A stretch of DNA of 42,592 bases from Isosphaeraceae bacterium (GTDB taxonomy: Bacteria; Planctomycetota; Planctomycetia; Isosphaerales; Isosphaeraceae). Shown here in pieces: positions 1 to 9,100 of this stretch (the stretch's first letter is position 1; the number at the start of each line of letters is the position of its first letter). Position numbers and translations under genes: made by a program. A model generated the notes under the pieces. The model saw nothing but the letters and a program-made list of their open reading frames with translations. It was not told where the DNA came from and did not search any database. The DNA lies in contig JARLIH010000484.1 of assembly GCA_031291845.1 (NCBI GenBank), forward strand, positions 1 to 42,592. Direction: 5' to 3'.

Positions 1-82
1 AATGGGCGCATGACGAAATATTAAGCAAATCTTCTACAATTCCGCGTCACCCGGCGAAGTCTTCATTTCAAGGGTCGAACAG

Positions 83-1240
83 GTGAACAACCAAAGAGTA
101 GGTCCGTCCACATCCGAGGACGGCTCCCAACTTGTTCCCCAAGGCGCCCCTGCGGGCGCTGTTTCCGAGCTGCCGGCCGAAGCCGGCTCTCCGATCACGC
201 TCGTGATCCCTGGGCGCAATGCGGCCCGCGTGGTTCGGCATTGCTTGGACGCGGTCGTTCCTCTGCTCGAACGGGGCGAGTTGGCGGAGATCATTTTCGT
301 CGACGACGCCTCAACCGACGAGACCGCGACGATTGTTGCTCAATACCCGATTACGTGTCTGAAAGGGCAAGGACACGGCCCTGGGGCAGCGCGGAACTTG
401 GGATGGCGGGAGGCACGAAGTCCGCTGGTCTGGTTCATCGACTCCGATTGCGTGGCTGAGCCCGACGCACTGAGCCGCCTCCGGAACCATCTGGGAGAGG
501 AGCGGGTGGCCGCCGTGGGGGGAAGTTATGGCAACATGCGGCCAGACTCGCTACTCGCTTGCCTCATTCACGAGGAGATCGTCGAACGTCACCGACGGAT
601 GCGGCCGGAGGTCAATTTCCTTGCCACATTCAACGTCCTCTACCGCCGGTCGGCCCTCGAGGAGCTTGGCGGGTTCGACGAGCGGTTCCGACTCGCCCAG
701 GACGCTGAGTTGGCTTTCCGGGTCCAGGAGGCGGGGTATCGGCTCCGCTTTGAAGCGGGGAGCCGGGTTGGACATTTTCATCCGACGCGACTACTCGCGT
801 ATTTGAAGACGCAGGCGCGTCAGGGATACTATCGCCTCCTTCTCTACCAGCGGCACCCGGGCAGAGCGAGGGGAGACGACTACAGTGGACTGATCGACTA
901 CGCGCAGCCGCCGTTGGCCTTGTTCCTGATGACTAGCATCGCCTTGGTGCCCCTGGGCGCTCCTGGGCTCTTGCCATCGTCCAGCGCTCTGCGCTACGCG
1001 TTGCTGGGCCTGCCACTGTTGCTGTCACTTTTACTTCTTGCAGCTTCCCTTCCCTTGACATTTCGAATCATCGGTCGGACGCGTCAGGTTCGTTATCTCT
1101 GGTTTGCCCCCATGAGTTTCGCACGCGCGGCAGCTCGAGGGTTGGGTTTGTTGATGTGCGCGCGTGATTTGGCCTGGTCCAAGCGTTCACGTCCTTGGCC
1201 TAGTCGGATTCGCAGCATTCGCTGCGATCCCGGGCCGTGA
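83..1240 (+). CDS. Family 2 glycosyltransferase with C-terminal membrane segments
   Basis: This is a GT2-type glycosyltransferase that probably transfers a sugar from a nucleotide-sugar donor onto a surface glycan or lipid at the inner face of the membrane. The GT-A fold starts near residue 37 (ITLVIPGRNAA). VDDAS (73-77) is the usual nucleotide-binding acidic motif, DSD (120-122) is the metal-binding DXD, and FDERFRLAQDAEL (about 198-210) resembles the acceptor/catalytic ED region. Two hydrophobic stretches (about 276-298 and 303-330) probably anchor the C-terminus. The start is GTG with AAGGG seven bases upstream. The stop overlaps the first codon of the transposase remnant that follows, so the last residues could be altered by that insertion. 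The family is clear; donor and acceptor cannot be told. Confidence 0.85.
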   Translation: MNNQRVGPSTSEDGSQLVPQGAPAGAVSELPAEAGSPITLVIPGRNAARVVRHCLDAVVPLLERGELAEIIFVDDASTDETATIVAQYPITCLKGQGHGPGAARNLGWREARSPLVWFIDSDCVAEPDALSRLRNHLGEERVAAVGGSYGNMRPDSLLACLIHEEIVERHRRMRPEVNFLATFNVLYRRSALEELGGFDERFRLAQDAELAFRVQEAGYRLRFEAGSRVGHFHPTRLLAYLKTQARQGYYRLLLYQRHPGRARGDDYSGLIDYAQPPLALFLMTSIALVPLGAPGLLPSSSALRYALLGLPLLLSLLLLAASLPLTFRIIGRTRQVRYLWFAPMSFARAAARGLGLLMCARDLAWSKRSRPWPSRIRSIRCDPGP

Positions 1241-1600
1241 GTCAGACGCCTCCCATCCCGGGACCGCTCTGGAGCGCCGCCACGCCTGAGTTGCAGGCGC
1301 TTATCCTTTGGCTCCTCGAACAAACGCTGCACTCCAGCGTCGCATCGCCGAGTTGGAGGCACGGCTTCAGTGAACGCCACCAACTCGTCGCGCCCACCAT
1401 CCTCGGACCCTCTCAGCGTCAAGAGTGCCCCACCTCGAAAGCCGTCCGACTGCACGCGCGGAGGGCAACTTGGTCGCGGAAACAGGCCTTACCCGTGAAG
1501 TGGAAACGCACGCGAAACGGCCTGGCCGCCACGTCGACCTGGATCGAGACCAGACAAGCCTCTGCAACTGGTGCAGTCTGATGGAAACGTGATCGATTTC
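1237..1600 (+). pseudogene. Degraded IS66-type transposase N-terminal fragment
   Basis: Three reading frames read in turn give the characteristic N-terminus of IS66-family transposases. Frame 1 from the GTG at 1237 gives GPLWSAATPELQALIL. A shift near 1320 gives the coiled-coil segment ALQRRIAELEARLQ. A second shift near 1370 gives NATNSSRPPSSDP followed by RKPSDCTRGGQLGR, the Asn/Ser/Pro-rich and basic stretch typical of the family. A further fragment (TSLCNWCSLME, about 1537-1575) may be a displaced internal piece. No DDE catalytic core is present and no terminal inverted repeats were identified. The fragment is broken by at least two frameshifts and stops, so it is inactive. It lies between the GT2 gene and tRNA-Glu. 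Confidence 0.75.
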
Positions 1601-1610
1601 CGGGAGGGCG

Positions 1611-1647
1611 CAAGAGAAAGGGGCTACGACTTTCGCCGTAACCCCTT
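1611..1647 (-). terminator. Intrinsic terminator of tRNA-Glu
   Basis: An 11-bp stem with one G-T/C mismatch pairs 1618-1628 with 1637-1647 (AAGGGG...CCCCTT), with an 8-base loop. Read on the minus strand it starts about 15 bases after the tRNA 3' end and is followed by TTTCTCTTG. Confidence 0.6.
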
Positions 1648-1661
1648 GTACCTCTTCAGAA

Positions 1662-1734
1662 TACCCCCACGGGGACTCGAACCCCGGTCCCTAGGCTGAG
1701 AACCTAGTATCCTAGGCCGCTAGACGATGGGGGC
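1662..1734 (-). tRNA. tRNA-Glu (anticodon CTC)
   Basis: Read on the minus strand, the 73 bases fold as a cloverleaf. The acceptor is GCCCCCA/TGGGGGT with a G1-U72 wobble, as also seen in chloroplast and cyanobacterial tRNA-Glu. The D region is GTCTAGCGGCCTAGGA, the anticodon stem is CTAGG/CCTAG around loop TTCTCAG (anticodon CTC, reading GAG), and the T-arm is CGGGG-TTCGAGT-CCCCG. The discriminator is A. CCA is not encoded. It has a consensus-like promoter upstream and a hairpin terminator downstream, so it is probably a single-gene transcript. Confidence 0.95.
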
Positions 1735-1750
1735 CTTGGTGAGATAATGA

Positions 1751-1779
1751 ATTTTGTCTTGCGCGGTGGGCCGTGTCAA
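1751..1779 (-). promoter_or_regulatory. Sigma70-type promoter of tRNA-Glu
   Basis: On the minus strand a perfect -35 box TTGACA (1779-1774) is followed by a 17-base spacer and CAAAAT (1756-1751, four of six matches to TATAAT). The -10 box ends 16 bases before the mature tRNA, which gives a short leader. Confidence 0.6.
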
Positions 1780-1823
1780 GTCCATCCGCGCCGAGTGTGG
1801 GAAACCTGGGAAGACCTCGATCG

Positions 1824-2636
1824 ATGCCGAAGATCTTTGCGAACGGGCGGCGGTTGTTCTACGAGGAGTTCGGGGCGGGGGAGCCGCTGGTCTTCCTCAG
1901 CGGGCTGGGAGGCGATCATCGCGCGTTCAGCGTGCCGGTGCGCCACTTCTCCGCGCAGTATCGGGCGATTGCGTTCGACGCGCGCGATGTGGGGCAGAGC
2001 GACCGCGCGGAGGCTCCCTATTCGACGGCCGACCTCGCCGACGACGTCGCGGGGTTGTTGGACGCCCTCGACCTGGCTCCCGCGCATATAGTGGGGCACT
2101 CGCTCGGCGGGTTGGTCGCACAGGAGCTCGCGCTGCGGCACCCCGAGCGCGTTCGAAGCCTAGTCCTGGCGTCGACCCATGCCGGGGCGACCCCCTGGCG
2201 GCAAGCGGTGATCGACTCCTGGGTCGTGATCCGCGCGCGCACCGACCCTGGGTCGTTCGCTCTGTCGACGCTCCCTTGGCTCGTAGCGCCTCCGTTCTTC
2301 CGCAACGCTTCGCAGGTCGAGGGGCTCGTGCGCTTCGCCGAGCGAAATGCGTGGCCCCAACCCCCCGAGGCATTCGCGCGCCAGGCCGCCGCGGCCGTCG
2401 GGCACGACACGCGCGACCGGGTCGGTCAGATCCGAGTGCCGACGCTCGTGCTCGCCGGCGCACTCGACATCGTCAACCCGCCGGAGATCGCCCGCGCGCT
2501 GGCCGAGGCGATTCCCGGGTCACGCCTGAGCATCCTGCCGGACGTGGGGCACCTGCCGCATATCGAGGACGGGCCCGGGTTCCGCGAGGCCGTGGGACAC
2601 TTCCTCCAGGAGCAAGCCATCCCCCAGCGCGGCTGA
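1824..2636 (+). CDS. Alpha/beta hydrolase
   Basis: A 270-residue single-domain alpha/beta-hydrolase, probably a cytoplasmic esterase or lactonase-type enzyme. The nucleophile elbow is GHSLGG (Ser93), the acid is Asp215 in LAGALDIV, and the histidine is His243 in VGHLPHIED, so the catalytic triad is complete. The oxyanion-hole region is SGLGGDHRAF (26-35). The length is normal for the 3-oxoadipate enol-lactonase/haloperoxidase-like group, but no pathway partner is nearby, so the substrate is unknown. The ATG at 1824 is chosen because homologous proteins begin near this point (MPKIFANGRRLFYE) and GGGAAG lies about 10 bases upstream. An in-frame upstream extension to 1773 overlaps the tRNA promoter and looks non-coding. 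Confidence 0.88.
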   Translation: MPKIFANGRRLFYEEFGAGEPLVFLSGLGGDHRAFSVPVRHFSAQYRAIAFDARDVGQSDRAEAPYSTADLADDVAGLLDALDLAPAHIVGHSLGGLVAQELALRHPERVRSLVLASTHAGATPWRQAVIDSWVVIRARTDPGSFALSTLPWLVAPPFFRNASQVEGLVRFAERNAWPQPPEAFARQAAAAVGHDTRDRVGQIRVPTLVLAGALDIVNPPEIARALAEAIPGSRLSILPDVGHLPHIEDGPGFREAVGHFLQEQAIPQRG

Positions 2637-2734
2637 ACGAGCCTCGTCTTGCGTTCGCGGGCGGTCTGAACTACGCTCGCGACACGAGCGCTGCTGCTCC
2701 ACGTCCACACGAGTAACGAGGCAAGGAGGAGACC

Positions 2735-2962
2735 TTGGCGACCGAGGAAGAACTCAAGCGCGCGTACAAGGCGTTCAAGAAGCGTCTGAAGCTCGCGCGG
2801 CTGGACGACGAGTCGGGACTGAGCAAAGGAAGCAAGCGGTCGGGTATCGCGGGGATCACCCCTCCCACGGGCCACCCGCCCGGGATCTGGGAGGAGCTGG
2901 TCGTGCAGGGGAAGCTCAAGCGCGAGGGGGCCGGGACGTACTCGCTGGCCCAGGAGCTGTAA
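2735..2962 (+). CDS. Small conserved-looking protein of unknown function (75 aa)
   Basis: The start is TTG with a strong AAGGAGGAG ribosome binding site. The N-terminal third is a basic amphipathic helix (EEELKRAYKAFKKRLKLARL). A Gly/Pro-rich middle (SGIAGITPPTGHPPGIW) and a short C-terminal segment ending YSLAQEL follow. There is no signal peptide, membrane segment or cysteine pair. It reads like the small unannotated proteins common in planctomycete genomes, but this is from memory and no function is assigned. The next gene starts one base after its stop, so the two are probably co-transcribed. Confidence 0.75.
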   Translation: MATEEELKRAYKAFKKRLKLARLDDESGLSKGSKRSGIAGITPPTGHPPGIWEELVVQGKLKREGAGTYSLAQEL

Positions 2963-2963
2963 C

Positions 2964-4268
2964 GTGGACCCTGGCGCGGCCGCCGAGCCCGATCGGGCGC
3001 GCTGGACTGACAGGCGTTTCCGCGCTCTGCTGGGGTGCGCGACGTTCGTCATGCTCGGGCTCTCCTGGCCCCTCTGGACTGCGCCCGAGGAGGCGTTTCC
3101 GCGAGTGCCGTTCCTCCGGCTCGCGGCCTGGGCCGGCGAACCCGCGGCGGTTGCCTGGATCGTCTACGCGGTCTTGCTCGCCGCTGTCGCGGCCGCCGCC
3201 CTGGCGCGGCGAGGATGGAAGTGGGCCGCGGGAGGGAGCGCGGTCCTCCTGGCTGCGCTGGTCGTGCAGGACCAGCACCGGTTCCAACCCTGGGTCTACC
3301 AGTTCCTGGTTCTTGACGTGGTTTTGCTCGCTTTCCGGCCCGAGCGCGCGTTGCGCTATGCGCGCTGGTGGTTCGGTGGGCTTTATTTTCACTCGGCACT
3401 CTCGAAGCTCGACGTCTCGTTCACGCGCGAAATGGGGGCCGTCTTCCTCGCGTCGCTCACGCGGCCGTTCGGCGCCGATCCCGCGCTCTGGCCCGACAGG
3501 TGGCGCGACGCCGCCATTCTCGCGATGCCTGCGGCGGAAGGAGTGGTCGCGGTGCTCCTGGTCCTGCCGCGCACTCGGCGCGTGGGCCTGGCGGGTGCCT
3601 TGGTGCTGCACGCCCTGCTGATCGCGATCCTTGGTCCCTGGGGGCTCGGACACAGCACGATCGTGCTGGTCTGGAACGCCGCGATGATGGGGGAACTGTG
3701 CGTCCTCTTCGGCCCCGATCTTGCACCGAGGGGGAAGTGCGTTGCGGGAGCGCGGGACGGCTGGTGCGCGTCGGCCGTACGTATCCTGTTCTGGTGCACC
3801 TTGGTCGCGCCGTTTGGTGAGCGGTGGGGCCTTCTCGATGCCTGGCCGGCCCACGCGCTTTATGCCAGCCACGTGGAGCGAACTGCTGTGTTCCTGTTCG
3901 AAGACGAGCTCGCTACGTACCCCGCGGCCGTGCGCCGGTACCTCGTGGGGGAGGGGGAGGGTCCGTGGCGCCGGCTCGACCTGACGGCGTGGAGCCGGGC
4001 CGTCCGGGGAACCCCGGTTTATCCCTCAGCGCGGGCCTGCAACGGCTTGGCCGAAGCCCTGGCCGCGCGGTATCGTGGGCCGCACCCGGTGCGCGTCCTC
4101 CAGTGGAGCCGGGCCGACCGCTGGACCGGTCGTCGCGACGTGGCCGAGAGCCTTGGCCTCGATGCAATCCGGCGCCAGGGCAACCGCTACTGGTGGAACG
4201 CTCATCCCAGACCCTCGGCGAATGAAGGCCACGGGCATGCCGAATCAACCATCGACCCTGGAGGGTGA
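2964..4268 (+). CDS. Multi-pass membrane protein, DoxX/HTTM-like
   Basis: A 434-residue protein with a short hydrophilic N-terminus and about six to eight hydrophobic segments over residues 20-330 (for example TFVMLGLSWPLWT, WIVYAVLLAAVAAAALA and VVAVLLVLP), then a hydrophilic C-terminal region of about 130 residues. The segment WWFGGLYFHSALSKLD followed by a charged stretch resembles the central helix of DoxX, MauE and HTTM-type quinone- or thiol-linked membrane proteins. That likeness is weak and no redox cysteine pair is evident. The GTG at 2964 follows the previous stop by one base, pointing to translational coupling. Stops before malQ's own start; function unknown. Confidence 0.7.
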   Translation: MDPGAAAEPDRARWTDRRFRALLGCATFVMLGLSWPLWTAPEEAFPRVPFLRLAAWAGEPAAVAWIVYAVLLAAVAAAALARRGWKWAAGGSAVLLAALVVQDQHRFQPWVYQFLVLDVVLLAFRPERALRYARWWFGGLYFHSALSKLDVSFTREMGAVFLASLTRPFGADPALWPDRWRDAAILAMPAAEGVVAVLLVLPRTRRVGLAGALVLHALLIAILGPWGLGHSTIVLVWNAAMMGELCVLFGPDLAPRGKCVAGARDGWCASAVRILFWCTLVAPFGERWGLLDAWPAHALYASHVERTAVFLFEDELATYPAAVRRYLVGEGEGPWRRLDLTAWSRAVRGTPVYPSARACNGLAEALAARYRGPHPVRVLQWSRADRWTGRRDVAESLGLDAIRRQGNRYWWNAHPRPSANEGHGHAESTIDPGG

Positions 4269-4302
4269 TGGTTTCTCGATCACCCGCTCTCCGCCAGGGT
4301 CT

Positions 4303-4325
4303 GGCCGCCAATGGCCGGCCCTATT
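4303..4325 (+). repeat. Half copy of the GGCCGGCAATGGCCGGCC palindromic repeat
   Basis: TGGCCGCCAATGGCCGGCCC at 4303-4322, continued by TAT, matches the right arm of the full palindromes at 30750-30772 and 36754-36776 at about 20 of 23 positions. No matching left arm is present. It lies just upstream of malQ and seems to be a decayed remnant. Confidence 0.5.
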
Positions 4326-4372
4326 CTTTGACTCGAGCCGGCCGATCACGACCTTTTGAGGAGAGTCTCGCT

Positions 4373-5971
4373 ATGCGGCTCCCGCGAGCCAGCGGAATCC
4401 TGCTGCACCCGACTTCGCTCCCCAGCCGGTTCGGGATTGGCGACCTCGGGCCCGAAGCCCACGCCTTTATCGACTTCCTGGCCGAAACCGGCCAGCGCTG
4501 GTGGCAGATCCTGCCCGTGGGCCCAACCGGCTACGGCAACTCGCCCTACCAGTCGTATTCCTCCTACGCCGGCAATCCCTGGCTGATCAGCCCCGAGCGG
4601 CTGGCCGAGGATGGCTGGCTCGAGCCCGCGGATTGGCACGACCTTGCCGCGCTGCCGGCCGGCCATGTCGACTTCGACGTCGTCGGCGTGACCAAGGAGC
4701 GCCTGCTGCGCAGCGCGTTTGCGCGGTTCCATCCCGAGCGCTTGGGATTCGAGGCGTTCCTGGGCGAAAACGCCCACTGGCTCGACGACTACGCGCTCTA
4801 CATGGCCCTGAAGGATGCCCACAAGGGCGCTGCCTGGTATGACTGGGAGCCGGAGCTAGCGGTCCGGAAATCAGTCGCCCTGGAGCGCCAGCGCGCGAAG
4901 TTGGCCGAATCGATCCGCTACTACCAGTTCGTCCAGTACGCGTTCGACCGGCAGTGGCGGGCCTTGCGCGAGGCTTGCCAGGCGCGCGAGGTCCACTTGA
5001 TCGGCGACCTACCGATCTTCGTCGCGCAAGACAGTGCGGACGTCTGGGCGCGGCCCGACCTGTTCCTGCTCGACGCGCACGGCCGGCCGACGGCCGTGGC
5101 GGGCGTGCCCCCCGATTACTTCTCCGAGGACGGCCAGCTCTGGGGCAACCCGCTCTACGACTGGAAAGCGCACGCCGCCGAGAACTTCGCCTGGTGGATC
5201 GCCCGGATGAAGGCGACGACCGACCGGGTGGACCTGGTCCGGCTCGACCACTTCCGCGGGTTCGAGGCCTTCTGGGAAGTCCCCGCCGACGCGCCGACCG
5301 CAGCGACGGGACGCTGGGCCCTGGGGCCGGGCACCGCCTTCCTCGAGGCTCTGCGCGAAGGGCTTGGCGGCCTCCCCTTGATCGCCGAGGACCTGGGGGA
5401 CATCACGGCCGAGGTCGAGGCCCTGCGCGACCGCTTCGACCTACCGGGCATGCGCGTGCTCCAGTTTGCCTTCGGCACCGAGTCGGAGAGCGAGCACCAC
5501 ATGCCCCATCGGTTCGTCAACCACTGCATCGTCTACACCGGTACGCACGACAACGACACGACGGTCGGTTGGTTCACCGCTCAGGACGTGAGCACCGTGC
5601 AGTCCGGCGAGGACCTGCGGGCCGAGCGCCGGTTCGCCCTGCGCTACCTGGGAACGTCCGGCGCCGAGATTCACTGGGACATGATTCGCCTGGCCATGGT
5701 GTCGGTCGCCGACACCGCGATCGTGCCCCTCCAGGACGTGCTCGGTCTCGACGGCACAGCCCGGATGAACGTCCCGGGCCGCGCGCGCGGCAACTGGGGC
5801 TGGCGCTTCACTCCGGACCAACTCAACGCCCGCACCCGCGACCGCCTGGCCGACATGACGGCCGCCTACAGCCGATGGAACGGCGAAGCACCAGAACAGT
5901 ACCGGCGCGTGCGCAAGAGGGCGGCGGCGTCGACGGCGCCGACGGCCGAACCTACCGCCAAGACGGACTAA
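4373..5971 (+). CDS. malQ: 4-alpha-glucanotransferase (amylomaltase, GH77)
   Basis: Transfers alpha-1,4-glucan segments between maltodextrins in cytoplasmic glycogen/maltodextrin metabolism. The 532-residue protein has the GH77 hallmarks: SGILLHPTSLPSRFGIGDLG (7-26), the nucleophile Asp292 in VRLDHFRGFEAFW, the acid/base Glu339 in LIAEDLG, and the transition-state stabiliser Asp393 in GTHDNDTTVGW. The length is typical of the short bacterial type. The ATG at 4373 is chosen because the family N-terminus begins here and GAGGAGAG lies upstream; the reading frame extends 36 codons further but that part is not family-like. It converges with treY, whose product would use the chains it makes. The last five residues and the stop codon lie inside an intergenic palindromic repeat. 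Confidence 0.97.
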   Translation: MRLPRASGILLHPTSLPSRFGIGDLGPEAHAFIDFLAETGQRWWQILPVGPTGYGNSPYQSYSSYAGNPWLISPERLAEDGWLEPADWHDLAALPAGHVDFDVVGVTKERLLRSAFARFHPERLGFEAFLGENAHWLDDYALYMALKDAHKGAAWYDWEPELAVRKSVALERQRAKLAESIRYYQFVQYAFDRQWRALREACQAREVHLIGDLPIFVAQDSADVWARPDLFLLDAHGRPTAVAGVPPDYFSEDGQLWGNPLYDWKAHAAENFAWWIARMKATTDRVDLVRLDHFRGFEAFWEVPADAPTAATGRWALGPGTAFLEALREGLGGLPLIAEDLGDITAEVEALRDRFDLPGMRVLQFAFGTESESEHHMPHRFVNHCIVYTGTHDNDTTVGWFTAQDVSTVQSGEDLRAERRFALRYLGTSGAEIHWDMIRLAMVSVADTAIVPLQDVLGLDGTARMNVPGRARGNWGWRFTPDQLNARTRDRLADMTAAYSRWNGEAPEQYRRVRKRAAASTAPTAEPTAKTD

Positions 5972-6137
5972 CCGCCAAGACACCAAGGTAGAGGAAGGCA
6001 GAACAATAAAGCGAAACACACGGAAACTCAATATTTTCGCTTCTTTGAACTCATTCTTTTGTCGTTATTGAATCCGTATTCTCTCCTCTTACCTTTGCGC
6101 TCTTGGCGCGTTGGCGGTTAATCCTCTTCTTGGCGGT
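5954..6137. repeat. Palindromic ACCGCCAAG repeat element, copy A
   Basis: The left arm (5954-5994) contains two ACCGCCAAGA units and ends CCAAGGTAGAGG. The right arm (6085-6137) is its imperfect inverse, ending in TTGGCGGTTAATCCTCTTCT and TGGCGGT. The interior (about 6000-6080) is AT-rich and unlike the flanking genes. malQ's TAA (5969-5971) lies within the left arm, and treY's stop (6137-6139, minus strand) overlaps the last base of the right arm. The element fills the gap between the two convergent genes and could act as a two-way terminator. The same family recurs at 26526-26753. Confidence 0.75.
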
Positions 6138-9100
6138 CAGTCTCCCACCAGCCAGGCAAGCGGAATCGTTTGCAACACGTCGCCCAGGTGGAGCATGCGC
6201 TGGCCGTCGGCAGCGAGGACCTCATCGGTCAGGAGGTTGCGCCAGCGCACGGCCCTGACCGAGTCGGGGAGTATGAGTTGCGTGTCCCCCCAGACGTCGC
6301 GGCCGACGGGGGCGGTGGCGGCGTCGGGACCCATCAGGTAGGAGGCGAGCCGGGGGGCGACGATGACAGCGGAACGCCCCTGGTGCTGACGCTGAAAGGC
6401 GACGACGTTCGGCGCTCGCTCGCCGACGGCGTCAACGGGTCGGTAGGAGCCTTGCTGGTAGAGGGGAAGCTCGTCCTTGCGATGGTTCAAGCCGGTCGAG
6501 ACGAGGTAGAGCTTGATCGCACCGTCGTCGGCACGGTCGTACAACCGGCGGGCCAGCTCGGCGCGTGACGTCCCGCACGCGAGGGCGCTGCGCTGTTCGT
6601 CGAGCAGCCGGCGGCGGAGCTCGTAGTCGACCGGGCGGCGGTTGTCGGGATCAACCAAGCTGAGGTCCCACAGCTCGCAACCTTGGTAGAGATCCGCCGC
6701 GCCGGGCGAGCCGAGCTTGAGGAGCACCTGGGCGAGCGAGTGGACGACCCCGATCCGCGCAAGCTTGCGCTGGAAGGGGAGGAAGTCGGCCAGGAACGGC
6801 TGCGCGTCGGCCCCTTCCAGAACCTGGGCGACGAACTGGCTGACCTGCTCCTTGTACGAAGGGTCGGGGTCGGTCCAGCTCGTGTTGCGCTTCGCCTCGC
6901 TAAGGGCCTTGGACATGTACTCCTGGATGCGGCCGACGAACCCCTCCGGCGGGCCGTCGGCCGGCCCGCCGAAGGGCCAGGCGCCGATCAATATCTGGTA
7001 GAGGAGATACTCCTCGTGAGCGTCGGGCACGGGGCGACCGGCACGGACGGCCTTCTTGCGCGCGTTCCAGCGCGACCAGCGCGCCAGGTGAGTGCGCCAC
7101 TCGCCGGCCAGCTCGGCCAGGACGTTGATGCGGATGCGCGTGTCCTCGCCGCGCTTGGTATCGTGCGTGGCCGTGGTCGAGAAGGCGCCGGGCCATTCGT
7201 TGAGCTTCTGGGCGTTGAGGGCGTGGAAAGACGACGGCGAGACGCCGAAGCGCGCGGGGTCGGCCCCGACCTCGTTCAGCGAGACGAGCGGGTACTGACG
7301 GTAGAACGCGGTGTCCTCCAGCCCTTTGGCCTGCACCGGCCCGGTGGTCTGCTGGAACCGAATGACGAACCGCTCCCAGGCCTCGCGGTCGGCCGAGGCG
7401 AGGCTCTCCGGGAAGTTCATCAGCAGCACGTCGCGGACGTACGTGTAGACCGACTCGTCGACCGACGGCCTGCGCTGGCGGGCGCGGGCGACGGCCTGCT
7501 CGATCGCCTCGCGGTCGCGGTCCGAGATGGGCATCCCTGGTTGTTGGTAGGTGCGGTAAATCCGGAAGCAGGCCATGACCTCACGGAGCGCACGGCCGAG
7601 GTCGGGGAGCGTGAAGTCACGGCTCTTGGGGCAGCGTTCGGACACACGGCCGAGCTGCCGCGCAAGCATCGTCAGCTCGCTCGCGAGCATCACGTCTTCG
7701 ACCCAGAGCTTGCTCTCGTGGAGTACGTCCGGGAACGCCTGGTCGTCGCCCGTGAACTCGCGATAGGTCGCATCCATGGTGTCAGCGGCGGCGGAATCGA
7801 CGAAGAGGCCGTTCAGGACGTTGAGGTACTCGTAGCCGACTGTGCCGTCGATCGGCCAATCGGCAGGGAGCGACTCGCCCCGGCTGAGGATCTTCTCGGC
7901 CACAATCGGGAACCGGCGGGCCAGGGGAGAACTCGGGTCATGCGCGAGCGTATCACGATAGAGGACCCGCAAAGGCCCCACCAGGCGGTCCCAATCCCCC
8001 CGCGCGCCCTCGGACTCGTGGCGCTGGCGGCAGGCTTTTAAGAAGAGTCTTTCCTGGAGCCGCCGGAAGTAGCCCAGGGGGTCGGCCAAGCCGTCGGGGT
8101 GGTCGATGCGAAGCGCCGAGACGCCCCCCTCCTTGACCCAGCGGAGGATGAGCTCATGCGTCTGGTCGAACACCCGAGGATCCTCAGCCCGGAGGCCCGC
8201 CAATTCCGTCACGTCGAAGAACCGCCGGTAATTGATCTCTTCCGCCGCGACGCGCCAGTAGGCCAGCCGGTACACCTGCTCTTCGAGCAACGCATGGAGA
8301 CCGTCGAAGCTGGTCTGCTGGCCCGGCGTTCCCTGGAATGACGCGACGTTCTCGTCGACGAATTCCCGGATCCGCGCGCTTTGCGCACACAGCCGTTCGA
8401 GCCGCCGCTTAAGGACTTCTTTCTCTCTGCGGACGTGCTCGACGGATACTGCGTCGAGGGCGCACCTAGGGGGAAGCGAACGCGCGGCATGGATGAGGCT
8501 GCGGTATTCCATCACCTCGTCGTCGTCGGCCTCGAACCGCGCGGCGAACTCGTCCTCACGGCGGCCGAGCACGCGGGCGTACGACCGGGGGTCCAATGGC
8601 CAGCGCTGGTCGTGGTAGCGGGTCCAGAGGCAACCGCCGTCGCGCTCGAGGCTCAGCAATCCCTGCTCCAGCACCTTACCGTACAAATCCTCGAGGACCG
8701 GCAGGAGCACGCGGCCTTCGAGCTCCTCCTTCACGGGGTGCCAGTCCACCTCGAACATCGTGGCCGAAGCGGCCTGCGGGCCGGTCTCGAGCAGGTCGAG
8801 CCAGTAGCGGTTCGACCCGCCGACACCCATGTGGTTCGGCACGACGTCGAGCACCCGGCCCATCCCGCGCGCGTGAAGTTTGGCCACCAGCCGGTCGTGC
8901 GCGAGCTCGTCGCCGATCTCCGGATTGATGCGTCGGTGATCGAACACGTCGTAACCGTGTTTGCTCCCCGGCCGGGCTTCGAGGTAGGGCGAAAAATAGC
9001 AGTCGGTAACCCCGAGGTCGGCCAGGTAGTCGATGACCGGGATGACGTCGTCGAAGCGGAACTCGCTGTGAACCTGCAGCCGGTACGTTGCCCCCGGCCG

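Noticed and set aside
1754..2716. Frame of 320 codons overlapping the hydrolase
   Set aside because: Arg/Pro/Gly-biased translation without motifs; the hydrolase frame has a complete catalytic triad.
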